From Paracoccaceae bacterium (GTDB lineage: Bacteria > Pseudomonadota > Alphaproteobacteria > Rhodobacterales > Rhodobacteraceae), in the NCBI GenBank assembly GCA_023254015.1, contig JALQYS010000555.1, positions 1 through 5,522 on the forward strand: a stretch of DNA of 5,522 nucleotides. Direction: 5' to 3'. The notes under the pieces were generated by a model. The model saw nothing but the letters and a program-made list of their open reading frames with translations, did no database searches and had not been told where the DNA came from. A program made the translations under genes and the position numbers. Shown here piece after piece: positions 1 through 5,516 of this stretch (positions are counted from its first letter, which is position 1; each line of letters opens with the position of its first letter).

Positions 1-2
1 TC

Positions 3-1355
3 CACCTCGGCCAGTCGTTCCAGCGCGGTTCCGTGTTTGATCAGCAGCCCCTTGCGGAACAGCTTGCCTGATGCCGCCGTCACCACCGCAGGCACGGCCA
101 GACCCAGCGCACAGGGGCAGGTGATGATCAGCACCGCCGCCGAGATGTTGATGGCAAAGCGCAGATCGCCGCCGGTTTTCCACATCCAGAAGCCGAAGGC
201 GCTGAACGACAGCAGGTGAACCAGCGGCGAATACCAGCTGGCCGCGCGTTCGGCCAGGGTGGTGTATTTCGTCCGGGCCGATTCGGCCACGGCCACCAGT
301 TCGGCCATGCGGTGGAGCGAGGAATCCTTGCCCGCCGCCGTGACGCGCAGGGTAAGAGGGCCGGTCAGGTTCACCTCACCGGCCGAAACCACCGTGTCGG
401 GGCCGGCAAAGACCGGCAGGCTCTCGCCGGTGAGCAGGCTGCGGTCCACCTCGGATGTGCCTTCGATCACCACGCCATCGACCGGCATCCGCCCACCCGG
501 GCGCACGCGCACCAGATCGCCCACGGCAATCTCGGAAATCGGCCGCGTGACCTCGGCCCCGTCCACGAGCACCACGGCCCGCGGCACCTCAAGCGCCGCC
601 AGTTCCTCGGCGGCCGACCGGGCCACGGCGCGGGTGCGGTGATCCAGATAACGGCCCATGAGCAGGAAAAAGCACAGCATCACGGCAGCGTCGAAATAGG
701 CGTGATGGCCGGAATGCCAGGTTTCAAAGATCGAGATGCACGAGGCCAGGACCAGCGCCAGCGAGATCGGGAAATCCATGCCCAGACGGCCCACCTTCAG
801 CCCGGCCCAGGCCGATTTGAAGAAGGGCTGCCCCGAAAACAGCACCGTCGGAATGGCGATGGCGCCGGAAATCCAGTGGAAAAGGTCGCGCGTGATGCCA
901 TCTGCCCCCGACCAGACGGCCACCGACAGAAGCATGACGTTCATCATCGAAAAGAACGCCACACCCAGCCGCATCAGCAGATCGCGGCCCTGCCGGTCGG
1001 TTTCAGTGGCCGACAAAAGCCCGGCATCCAGCTCATGCGCCTCATAGCCCACCCCGGCCAGCACCTTGATCAGCTGATCGGGTGTCACGGCGGCATCGGC
1101 ATCGACCGACACCCGCTTGAGCGTCAGGTTCACCCGGCTGGACTGCACCCCCGGCGTGGCGGCCAGCGCGGTTTCCACCGTCGAGATGCAGGCCGCGCAA
1201 TGGGCTGCCGGCAGCGACAGCATGATCCGCGCGTGGTCGGGCTGCGAGAGTTGGGCGATGCGTTCGGCCGAGGGGGCGGCCACACAGGCCGGGCAGGCCG
1301 AGACCGAGGCCTGCTCCACCCCGGAAAAACCGTTCGGATCAAGCGTTGCGGTCAT
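3..1355 (-). CDS. ccoI: Copper P1B-type ATPase CcoI, N-terminal 451 residues (gene runs off the left edge)
   Basis: CcoI (RdxI/FixI) is an inner-membrane Cu(I)-exporting P-type ATPase that supplies copper for assembly of the CcoN haem-copper centre. Reading from ATG at 1355 I see an N-terminal CPAC motif (residues 21-24). An HMA-type metal-binding domain follows, with HCAAC at 52-56. Likely membrane segments lie near 130-147 (containing MMNVMLLSVAVWSG), 158-180, 194-212, 219-236, 376-392 and 400-423. The actuator-domain TGES is at 309-312, and the CPC copper site of the transport helix is at 413-415. The window ends at residue 451, just before where the DKTGT phosphorylation motif should come, so the nucleotide-binding domain is missing only because of the cut; bases 1-2 are a split codon. 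The start lies 4 bases after the ccoH stop and has AAAGGG at 1364-1369, 8 bases upstream. In R. sphaeroides a separate rdxIS transcript has been reported; I see no clear promoter here. No frameshift is seen. Confidence 0.95.
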   Translation of the reverse strand, partial: MTATLDPNGFSGVEQASVSACPACVAAPSAERIAQLSQPDHARIMLSLPAAHCAACISTVETALAATPGVQSSRVNLTLKRVSVDADAAVTPDQLIKVLAGVGYEAHELDAGLLSATETDRQGRDLLMRLGVAFFSMMNVMLLSVAVWSGADGITRDLFHWISGAIAIPTVLFSGQPFFKSAWAGLKVGRLGMDFPISLALVLASCISIFETWHSGHHAYFDAAVMLCFFLLMGRYLDHRTRAVARSAAEELAALEVPRAVVLVDGAEVTRPISEIAVGDLVRVRPGGRMPVDGVVIEGTSEVDRSLLTGESLPVFAGPDTVVSAGEVNLTGPLTLRVTAAGKDSSLHRMAELVAVAESARTKYTTLAERAASWYSPLVHLLSFSAFGFWMWKTGGDLRFAINISAAVLIITCPCALGLAVPAVVTAASGKLFRKGLLIKHGTALERLAEV

Positions 1356-1359
1356 GGCC

Positions 1360-1818
1360 TCAGCCCTTTACCAGAAGATCGATGCGCTGCCGGAACAAGG
1401 TGCCATCCGCCGCATGCCCTTCGACATGCATCATCCATTTGCCGGCGGCAAGGTCGGCCTTGGCGACATAGACCCCCGCCTCACGGGTGAAGGTGGGGGT
1501 GGTGTCGTCGGTGGCCTCGGTCGTGCGGCCCACCAGAACCGAAAGATCGGCAAGCAGCACGGGCATGCCCTGTTCGTCGGTGAAGGCCAGCCGCAACTCC
1601 TTGGCCACCGGATCATACTCGGGCGTCAGCGTCCAACCCAGCGCCTCTTGCGCGGCGCGATCGGCGTCGAAGGTCTGGCTGGCGACGTAAGAATTCTTGA
1701 CCTCCAGCCCCGGAAAGGTGCTGATCGCCTTCCAGGCCATCACCACATTCACCGCGATGATGACGGCAAAGGCCGAAACGGTGATCGCCAGAACATGCTT
1801 GCCGGTAATTTCGCGCAT
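1360..1818 (-). CDS. ccoH: cbb3 oxidase assembly protein CcoH (FixH family), 152 aa
   Basis: CcoH (RdxH/FixH) is a single-span membrane protein needed for assembly or stability of cbb3 oxidase; in Rhodobacter it has been found associated with the oxidase and its assembly intermediates. The protein has a short N-terminus (MREITGKH), one hydrophobic segment at about 9-29, the family-typical juxtamembrane stretch TFPGLEVKNSYVASQTFD (34-51), and a soluble, probably periplasmic, beta-rich domain to residue 152. The start at 1818 is chosen because AAGGA (1827-1831) sits 8 bases upstream and the protein then begins right before the membrane helix. An in-frame ATG at 1827 overlaps that Shine-Dalgarno, and the open frame back to 1926 lies inside ccoG and encodes nothing FixH-like. 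Only one base separates it from the ccoG stop codon, suggesting translational coupling. No catalytic residues are known for the family. Confidence 0.93.
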   Translation of the reverse strand: MREITGKHVLAITVSAFAVIIAVNVVMAWKAISTFPGLEVKNSYVASQTFDADRAAQEALGWTLTPEYDPVAKELRLAFTDEQGMPVLLADLSVLVGRTTEATDDTTPTFTREAGVYVAKADLAAGKWMMHVEGHAADGTLFRQRIDLLVKG

Positions 1819-1819
1819 C

Positions 1820-3259
1820 TCAATCATCCTTGCCGTTGAACACGGTGTCATGATGCACCCGATCGGTCCCCTTGGCCGTGTCAGAGCCCAGATCTTCGAC
1901 CCAGAGGCGGAACTCGGTCCGGTCATGCGTCGCTGGGCGCGAGCCTGACGGGGCGGTGACGTAAAGCCGCTGGGTGCGGGTTTCGTTGGCCGGAACCAGA
2001 ACCTTCAACGATTCTTCGCCTTCCAGCGACAGCACGAAATTCTCACCATGTTCGGTCGTGGCCGAGAAGGCAAACCAGCGGTCCTCGCCATGCTTGTTGC
2101 GCAGGCGCAACTCATAGGTGTTGCGGATCGATCCGTCTTTCAGCACCACGAATTGCGGGTTGCGGACGGGCGTGACGTTCACGTCAATCTCGCTGCGCAG
2201 GAAAAGCGCCACGACAAGGCCGATGCCGACGAGCGACCACAGTGCAGTGTAGATGATCGTGCGCAGGCGGAACACATGGGACCAGACCGATTTCGGGGCT
2301 TTCCCCTCGCGCTCACGGGTCTCGTCGGTCAGCGCAAGATAGCCGATCAGGCCGCGCGGTTTGCCGATCTTGTCCATCATGTCGTTGCAGGCGTCGATGC
2401 ACAGGCCGCAGGTGATGCAGGCCAGTTGCTGGCCATTGCGGATGTCGATGCCCATGGGGCAAACGTTGACGCAGGCCATGCAGTCGATGCAATCGCCGTT
2501 GCCCGCCACGTTCTGCTTGCCGCGCGGCTCGCCCCGCCATTCGCGGTAGCCGATGGTCAGGGTGTCCTCGTCCATCATCGCGGCCTGAATCCGCGGCCAG
2601 GGGCAGGCATAGATGCACATCTGTTCCCGCGCGAAGCCACCAAAGGCGAAGGTCGTCGCGGCCAGAATGAACATGGTGGTATAGGCGATGGGGTGGGCGG
2701 TGCCGTTCAGCAGGTTCCAGAACAGCGTCGGCGCATCGGTGAAGTAGAAGATCCAAGCGCCGCCGGTGGCGATGGCGATCGCGAACCAGATCGCCCATTT
2801 CACCAGCCGCTTGCGGATCTTTTCGGCATCCCATTTCTGGCGGTGCAGGCGGATGCGGGCATTGCGGTCGCCCTCGACCCAGCGTTCGACCAGAATGAAC
2901 AGGTCGGTCCACACGGTCTGCGGGCAGGCATAGCCGCACCAGACCCGACCCGCGGCCGAGGTGAAGAGGAACAGTCCAAGCCCCGCCATGATGAGAAGGC
3001 CTGCGACGAAATAGAATTCGTGCGGCCAGATCTCGATCATGAAGAAGAAGAAGCGGCGGTTGGCCATATCGATCAGCACGGCCTGATCGGGCAGGTTCGG
3101 GCCGCGGTCCCAGCGGATCCAGGGCGTGACGTAATAGATGCCCAAGAGCACCGCCATCAGCCACCACTTCAGGTTGCGGAACTGCCCCTTGACCCGGCGC
3201 GGAAAGATCGGTTCGCGGGCGGCATAAAGGCTGGGCGGGTTGGTATCTGGGGTGGACAC
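1820..3259 (-). CDS. ccoG: Membrane 4Fe-4S protein CcoG (RdxB/FixG), cupric reductase for cbb3 assembly, 479 aa
   Basis: CcoG proteins are membrane-bound ferredoxin-like factors reported to reduce Cu(II) to Cu(I), feeding copper to CcoI and the oxidase assembly route. Numbered from the GTG at 3259, likely membrane segments are near 32-50, 80-103, 153-174, 188-208 and 332-354. Two CxxxCP pairs sit at C108/C112 and C215/C219. Two ferredoxin motifs follow: C257-C260-C263-C267 (then P) and C281-C284-C287-C291, each able to bind a 4Fe-4S cluster together with its partner. The last 120 or so residues form the immunoglobulin-like FixG C-terminal domain, probably periplasmic. The GTG start has GGAG at 3266-3269, 6 bases upstream, and gives the expected N-terminus (STPDTNPPSLYAAREPIF). 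The frame is open back to an ATG at 3322, but that start lies inside an FNR-type operator and adds 21 unconvincing residues. It is the first gene of the ccoGHI(S) operon. Confidence 0.95.
   Translation of the reverse strand: MSTPDTNPPSLYAAREPIFPRRVKGQFRNLKWWLMAVLLGIYYVTPWIRWDRGPNLPDQAVLIDMANRRFFFFMIEIWPHEFYFVAGLLIMAGLGLFLFTSAAGRVWCGYACPQTVWTDLFILVERWVEGDRNARIRLHRQKWDAEKIRKRLVKWAIWFAIAIATGGAWIFYFTDAPTLFWNLLNGTAHPIAYTTMFILAATTFAFGGFAREQMCIYACPWPRIQAAMMDEDTLTIGYREWRGEPRGKQNVAGNGDCIDCMACVNVCPMGIDIRNGQQLACITCGLCIDACNDMMDKIGKPRGLIGYLALTDETREREGKAPKSVWSHVFRLRTIIYTALWSLVGIGLVVALFLRSEIDVNVTPVRNPQFVVLKDGSIRNTYELRLRNKHGEDRWFAFSATTEHGENFVLSLEGEESLKVLVPANETRTQRLYVTAPSGSRPATHDRTEFRLWVEDLGSDTAKGTDRVHHDTVFNGKDD
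1827..1831 (-). promoter_or_regulatory. Shine-Dalgarno AAGGA deciding the ccoH start
   Basis: AAGGA lies 8 bases before the ATG at 1818 and within the last codons of ccoG. The alternative in-frame ATG at 1827 overlaps this site and so cannot use it. This places the ccoH start one base beyond the ccoG stop. Confidence 0.7.
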
Positions 3260-3265
3260 GGAAAT

Positions 3266-3269
3266 CTCC
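3266..3269 (-). promoter_or_regulatory. Shine-Dalgarno GGAG deciding the ccoG GTG start
   Basis: On the minus strand GGAG is followed by six bases (ATTTCC) and GTG at 3259. Neither the ATG at 3322 nor the one at 3307 has a comparable purine-rich stretch at the right distance. This site is the main sequence argument for the shorter 479-residue CcoG. Confidence 0.7.
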
Positions 3270-3321
3270 GGGAATCTGACAAGTCTTGCGAGAGGTATCG
3301 GCCTCATGCCGCACCGCCGCA

Positions 3322-3335
3322 TTGACCTGTATCAA
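3322..3335 (-). promoter_or_regulatory. FNR-type box (TTGAC-N4-ATCAA) of the ccoG promoter
   Basis: The 14-mer reads TTGACCTGTATCAA on the plus strand, one base off the FNR/FnrL consensus TTGAT-N4-ATCAA. Its centre (3328.5) is about 70 bases upstream of the ccoG GTG. If it acts as a class II activator site at -41.5, transcription would start near 3287, with the weak -10-like GATACC at about 3293-3298 and a leader of roughly 28 nt. FnrL control of rdxB under low oxygen is known in R. sphaeroides; that it applies here is inferred from the site and its placement. Confidence 0.8.
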
Positions 3336-3408
3336 ATATTCATCCGCCAGTCAGCTTTGGCGACCCCTGACCCTGTGGCAGATTGCCCCGCCCCCTGCCC
3401 CAGGCCAC

Positions 3409-3432
3409 AAAAAACCGGGCCAAAGGCCCGGT
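3409..3432 (-). terminator. Rho-independent terminator, minus strand, ending the intergenic transcript
   Basis: ACCGGGCC (3414-3421) and GGCCCGGT (3425-3432) form an 8-bp perfect stem around a 3-base loop. On the minus strand it is followed directly by six T (complement of A at 3409-3414). No T run follows on the plus strand, so it works leftward. No protein-coding gene ends at it: the nearest upstream stop, that of ccoP, is about 260 bases away and has its own terminator. It therefore looks like the end of a separate short transcript, or a back-up stop for ccoP read-through. Confidence 0.82.
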
Positions 3433-3456
3433 GATGGATCGGATCGGAAAGGGAGG

Positions 3457-3503
3457 GCACCGGCGCTTCCAGGAAACGCGCGAACAGGATGAAGCGCCGG
3501 TGC
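3457..3503 (-). repeat. 13-bp perfect inverted repeat forming a large-loop hairpin
   Basis: GCACCGGCGCTTC at 3457-3469 is exactly complementary to GAAGCGCCGGTGC at 3491-3503. The 21-base loop (3470-3490) is itself bounded by TCCTG-type repeats on the minus strand. No T-run follows on either strand (a C/T-rich stretch, CCTCCCTTT, follows on the minus strand), so it does not look like a terminator. It is best read as the central structural element of the candidate small RNA. Confidence 0.75.
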
Positions 3504-3565
3504 AATGCCGCTGTCCCTCGCGGGTGGGCACGCGTTGATGATTGACCGATTCCGCCAGGGTCACT

Positions 3566-3579
3566 TTGACATGGGTCAA
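3566..3579 (-). promoter_or_regulatory. FNR/CRP-family palindrome (TTGAC-N4-GTCAA) upstream of the candidate small RNA
   Basis: TTGACATGGGTCAA has perfect 5-bp arms and the 4-base spacer of FNR-family operators, with two symmetrical changes (C/G for T/A) from the TTGAT-N4-ATCAA consensus. It lies 65 bases beyond the ccoP terminator and about 240 bases from the ccoG box, too far to be a normal ccoG activator site. Nothing on the plus strand to its right looks like a gene start. Its most natural target is a leftward transcript beginning near 3531. A weak -10-like CAATCA is at about 3539-3544. Which family member binds it (FnrL, a Dnr/Nnr type, or none) cannot be read from the site. Confidence 0.6.
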
Positions 3580-3641
3580 ATCAGCCCGGGTCAGGCTGGG
3601 CCTGCTTCAGCTTGTCGCACCTCGCTTGCGGCCCGGCCATG

Positions 3642-3673
3642 AAAAAGGCCCCCGGATCGCGCCGGGGGCCTTT
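3642..3673 (-). terminator. Rho-independent terminator of the ccoNOQP operon
   Basis: A 12-bp perfect stem (3644-3655 with 3662-3673, core GGCCCCCGG/CCGGGGGCC) surrounds a 6-base loop. On the minus strand it is followed by five T (complement of A at 3642-3646). It begins 23 bases after the ccoP stop codon. On the plus strand only three T follow, so termination in that direction would be weak. It separates the structural operon from the ccoG operon, though read-through into rdxBH has been reported in R. sphaeroides. Confidence 0.9.
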
Positions 3674-3695
3674 CGATGTCAAGCTGCACGCAGGC

Positions 3696-4574
3696 TTATT
3701 CGCCGCCGCCCAAGGAGTGGACATAGGTGGCCACAGCGCGCACTTCATCTTCGGACAGACGGCCAGCCCAAGCCGGCATCACGCCGAACCGCGCCCCGTA
3801 GACGGTGGCGTGGATCGTCTCGCGGTCGCCGCCATAAAGCCAGATCGCGTCGTTCAGGGCAGGCGCGCCCTGTGCCCGGTCGCCCGAGCCGTCTTCCATG
3901 TGGCACGCCGCACAGTTGTCGGTGAACACGGTCTGCCCGGCGCTGGCCAGAGCGGCGTCATGCTCTTGCCCCGACAGTTGCAGCACATATTCCACAACTT
4001 GCCCGATCTGGGTTTCGTCCAGCAGCTGATCAGCCCCGAACTTCGGCATCTCCGAATAGCGGGCATCCGCGTCGGTGGTGTTGCGGATGCCATGGTTGAT
4101 CGTCGTGTAGATCGATTCCATGTCGCCGCCCCAGAGCCAGTCGTTGTCGGTCAGGTTGGGATACCCCTTGCCCTGAACCCCCGCCGCGCCCGAACCGTGG
4201 CACTGGGCGCACCAGGTCTTGAACACGGCAGCCCCGGCCGCGGTCGCATACTGGTTCAACTCGTCATTACCGGCGATGCCGGTCAGCGGCGCCGCGATCA
4301 GCTTGGCCTTGATCTCGGCATTGGCGTCGTCAAAGCGCTTGATCTCGGCGGCCACGGCCTGACGGTTGTCATAGCCGAGATAGCCTTGGGTCGCCTGGGT
4401 CACCAGCGGCCATGCCGGATAGGCGATGGAATACCAGATGCCCCAGACGATACAGGCGTAAAGGATCCACACCCACCAGCGCGGCAGCGGATTGTTGTAT
4501 TCTTCAATCCCGTCCCAGCTGTGGCCAGTCGTTTCGACCTGGGCCGCCTCTTTCTTCACTTGCTTGGCGCACAT
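3696..4574 (-). CDS. ccoP: cbb3 oxidase di-haem cytochrome c subunit CcoP, 292 aa
   Basis: CcoP (FixP) carries two c-type haems in the periplasm and passes electrons from soluble or membrane cytochromes c through CcoO to CcoN. The cytoplasmic N-terminus holds the family signature DGIEEYNNPLPRWW (21-34), followed by a membrane anchor at about 33-52. Haem attachment sites are C122-AQ-C125-H126 and C221-AA-C224-H225; likely axial methionines are M176 (EMPKFG) and M266 (VMPAWAG). Length is normal for the family, and the protein ends HSLGGGE. The start at 4574 has an excellent GAAGGAGG (4583-4590) 8 bases upstream, inside the end of ccoQ; only 3 bases separate the two genes. A terminator follows at 3642-3673. 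Both haem sites are intact and there is no sign of frameshift. Confidence 0.97.
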   Translation of the reverse strand: MCAKQVKKEAAQVETTGHSWDGIEEYNNPLPRWWVWILYACIVWGIWYSIAYPAWPLVTQATQGYLGYDNRQAVAAEIKRFDDANAEIKAKLIAAPLTGIAGNDELNQYATAAGAAVFKTWCAQCHGSGAAGVQGKGYPNLTDNDWLWGGDMESIYTTINHGIRNTTDADARYSEMPKFGADQLLDETQIGQVVEYVLQLSGQEHDAALASAGQTVFTDNCAACHMEDGSGDRAQGAPALNDAIWLYGGDRETIHATVYGARFGVMPAWAGRLSEDEVRAVATYVHSLGGGE

Positions 4575-4577
4575 GGT

Positions 4578-4778
4578 TTACGCCTCCTTCACAGGCGACA
4601 GGTCTTTATCAGACCCCGCGGGTTGCTTTTCGTTGCGAAAGATCGCGTTGGCGGCGTCGCGGTGGATCGCGTTCGAGCCCGGACGCAAGGCCCAGAGGAT
4701 CACCCCCAGGAAGGTCAGCGTCAGGGCCAGAAGCGCCCAGCTATCCGCCAATTCGCGCAGGAAGCTATAGGTATCCAT
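4578..4778 (-). CDS. ccoQ: cbb3 oxidase small subunit CcoQ, 66 aa
   Basis: CcoQ (FixQ) is a small single-span subunit of the oxidase; in Rhodobacter it has been implicated in protecting the complex from oxygen and in signalling to the Prr system. The protein has a short N-terminus (MDTYSFLRELADSW), one hydrophobic helix at about 14-32 ending LRPGS, and a charged cytoplasmic tail with an arginine- and lysine-rich stretch, as in the family. Identification rests on this layout and on its place between ccoO and ccoP, since the sequence itself has no catalytic motif. The start at 4778 is preceded by AAGGGGGG (4782-4789), which overlaps the ccoO stop codon; the gene follows ccoO by 9 bases. Confidence 0.93.
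   Translation of the reverse strand: MDTYSFLRELADSWALLALTLTFLGVILWALRPGSNAIHRDAANAIFRNEKQPAGSDKDLSPVKEA
4583..4590 (-). promoter_or_regulatory. Strong Shine-Dalgarno of ccoP (GAAGGAGG) within the 3' end of ccoQ
   Basis: An eight-base near-perfect anti-16S match with 8-base spacing to the ccoP ATG at 4574. It overlaps the last codons of ccoQ, so translation of the two genes is probably coupled, and it is the best ribosome-binding site in the window. It would also be a good target for a CCUCCC-type small RNA. Confidence 0.85.
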
Positions 4779-4787
4779 ATGCCCCCC

Positions 4788-5516
4788 TTACCGCGTCGGA
4801 TCAGGTGTGAAGGTCGAAAAGTCCACCATCGTGCCCAGGACTTGCAGATAGGCAATGATGGCATCCATCTCGGTCAGTTCCGGCGTGCCGTCAAAGTTCG
4901 AGACGGTCACCTTGTCGCCATAGCGCGCCAGAAGGCCCGCCGTGTCGGCATTCGGATCGGCCTGGGCCGCAAAGTCGGCCTGCGCCTCGGCGATCTGCTC
5001 GTCGCTGTAGGGAACGCCAACCAGACGGTGGGTGCCCATGATGTCGGCGATGTATTTGCCGTCGATCACGTTGTTGGCGATGAAGCCATACTTCGGCATC
5101 ACCGATTCCGGCACCACGGATTGCGGGTCCGTCAGGTGATCGACGTGCCAGCTGTCCGAGTAACGGCCACCGACGCGGGCCAGGTCCGGCCCGGTGCGCT
5201 TGGAGCCCCATTGGAACGGGTGGTCATACATCGATTCCGCCGCCAGCGAGTAGTGGCCATAACGCTCCACCTCGTCGCGCATCGGGCGGATCATCTGGCT
5301 GTGGCAGACATAGCAACCCTCGCGGATATAGATGTCGCGGCCAGCCAGTTCGAGCGGGGTGTAGGGGCGAACCCCTTCCACCTGTTCGATGGTGTTTTCG
5401 AGGTAGAACAGCGGGACGATCTGAACCAGACCGCCGATGGTCACGACGAGGAACGACAGCACCAGAAGAAGCGTGGCGTGCGTCTCGATAGCCTTGTGTT
5501 TGTCAAGAAATGCCAT
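4788..5516 (-). CDS. ccoO: cbb3 oxidase mono-haem cytochrome c subunit CcoO, 242 aa
   Basis: CcoO (FixO) is the membrane-anchored mono-haem cytochrome c subunit that passes electrons from CcoP to CcoN. An N-terminal helix at about 14-38 anchors it. The haem-binding motif is C68-YV-C71-H72 in the family context REGCYVCHSQMIRP. The likely axial methionine is M140 (VMPKYGF). A typical RYGHYSLAAESMYDHPFQWG stretch (85-104) and RTGPDLARVGGRYS (107-120) follow. Length fits the family. The ATG at 5516 gives the standard MAFLDKHKAIETHATLL start; only six bases (TGACAA) of upstream sequence are in the window, so its ribosome-binding site is not visible. The in-frame TGA at 5520-5522 may be the end of ccoN or merely an upstream stop. 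ccoQ follows after 9 bases. Confidence 0.97.
   Translation of the reverse strand: MAFLDKHKAIETHATLLLVLSFLVVTIGGLVQIVPLFYLENTIEQVEGVRPYTPLELAGRDIYIREGCYVCHSQMIRPMRDEVERYGHYSLAAESMYDHPFQWGSKRTGPDLARVGGRYSDSWHVDHLTDPQSVVPESVMPKYGFIANNVIDGKYIADIMGTHRLVGVPYSDEQIAEAQADFAAQADPNADTAGLLARYGDKVTVSNFDGTPELTEMDAIIAYLQVLGTMVDFSTFTPDPTR

Larger units (their letters stand above)
3409..3531 (-). ncRNA. Candidate FNR-controlled small RNA between ccoP and ccoG, about 120 nt
   Basis: The left boundary is the terminator T-run at 3409. The right boundary is inferred by placing the FNR-type box at 3566-3579 at -41.5, giving a start near 3531. Inside are a 13-bp perfect hairpin (3457-3469 with 3491-3503, 21-base loop), a C-rich single-stranded linker (3433-3456) containing CCCTCCC, a second C-rich element at 3522-3531, and the terminator. 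One frame (from GTG at 3532) reads straight through hairpin and terminator without a stop, and the composition shows no ribosome-binding site, so I consider it non-coding. Alphaproteobacteria have sRNAs with CCUCC-type anti-Shine-Dalgarno loops (CcsR/cuckoo RNAs), and R. sphaeroides has the FnrL- and PrrA-dependent sRNA PcrZ. I cannot tell whether this is a homologue of either. The main alternative is a long, structured 3' trailer of ccoNOQP. Confidence 0.45.

Noticed and set aside
3..1355. ccoI as a truncated pseudogene because the DKTGT phosphorylation motif is absent
   Set aside because: The reading frame is intact to the window edge and stops only a few codons before that motif is expected; the loss is due to the window boundary.
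216..1490. Long plus-strand open frame of 424 codons opposite ccoI and ccoH
   Set aside because: It is antisense to clearly recognisable genes, rich in R, H, G and Q with no domain or membrane pattern. It is the usual by-product of GC-rich third codon positions on the other strand.
1360..1926. Longer ccoH frame starting at ATG 1926
   Set aside because: Its first 36 residues come from within ccoG in another frame, are unlike FixH proteins and precede the proper Shine-Dalgarno at 1827-1831.
2048..3325. Long plus-strand open frame of 425 codons opposite ccoG
   Set aside because: It lies antisense across almost the whole of CcoG, has no recognisable motif, and its composition is that of a reverse-strand shadow.
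3535..3546. TTGATGATTGAC as a third FNR-type box
   Set aside because: The first half-site matches, but the second half is not ATCAA or GTCAA at the required spacing, so there is no palindrome.
3340..3579. Minus-strand open frame of 79 codons in the intergenic region
   Set aside because: It starts inside the FNR-type palindrome with no Shine-Dalgarno sequence, and runs through both the 13-bp hairpin and the terminator. The region looks like structured RNA, not protein.
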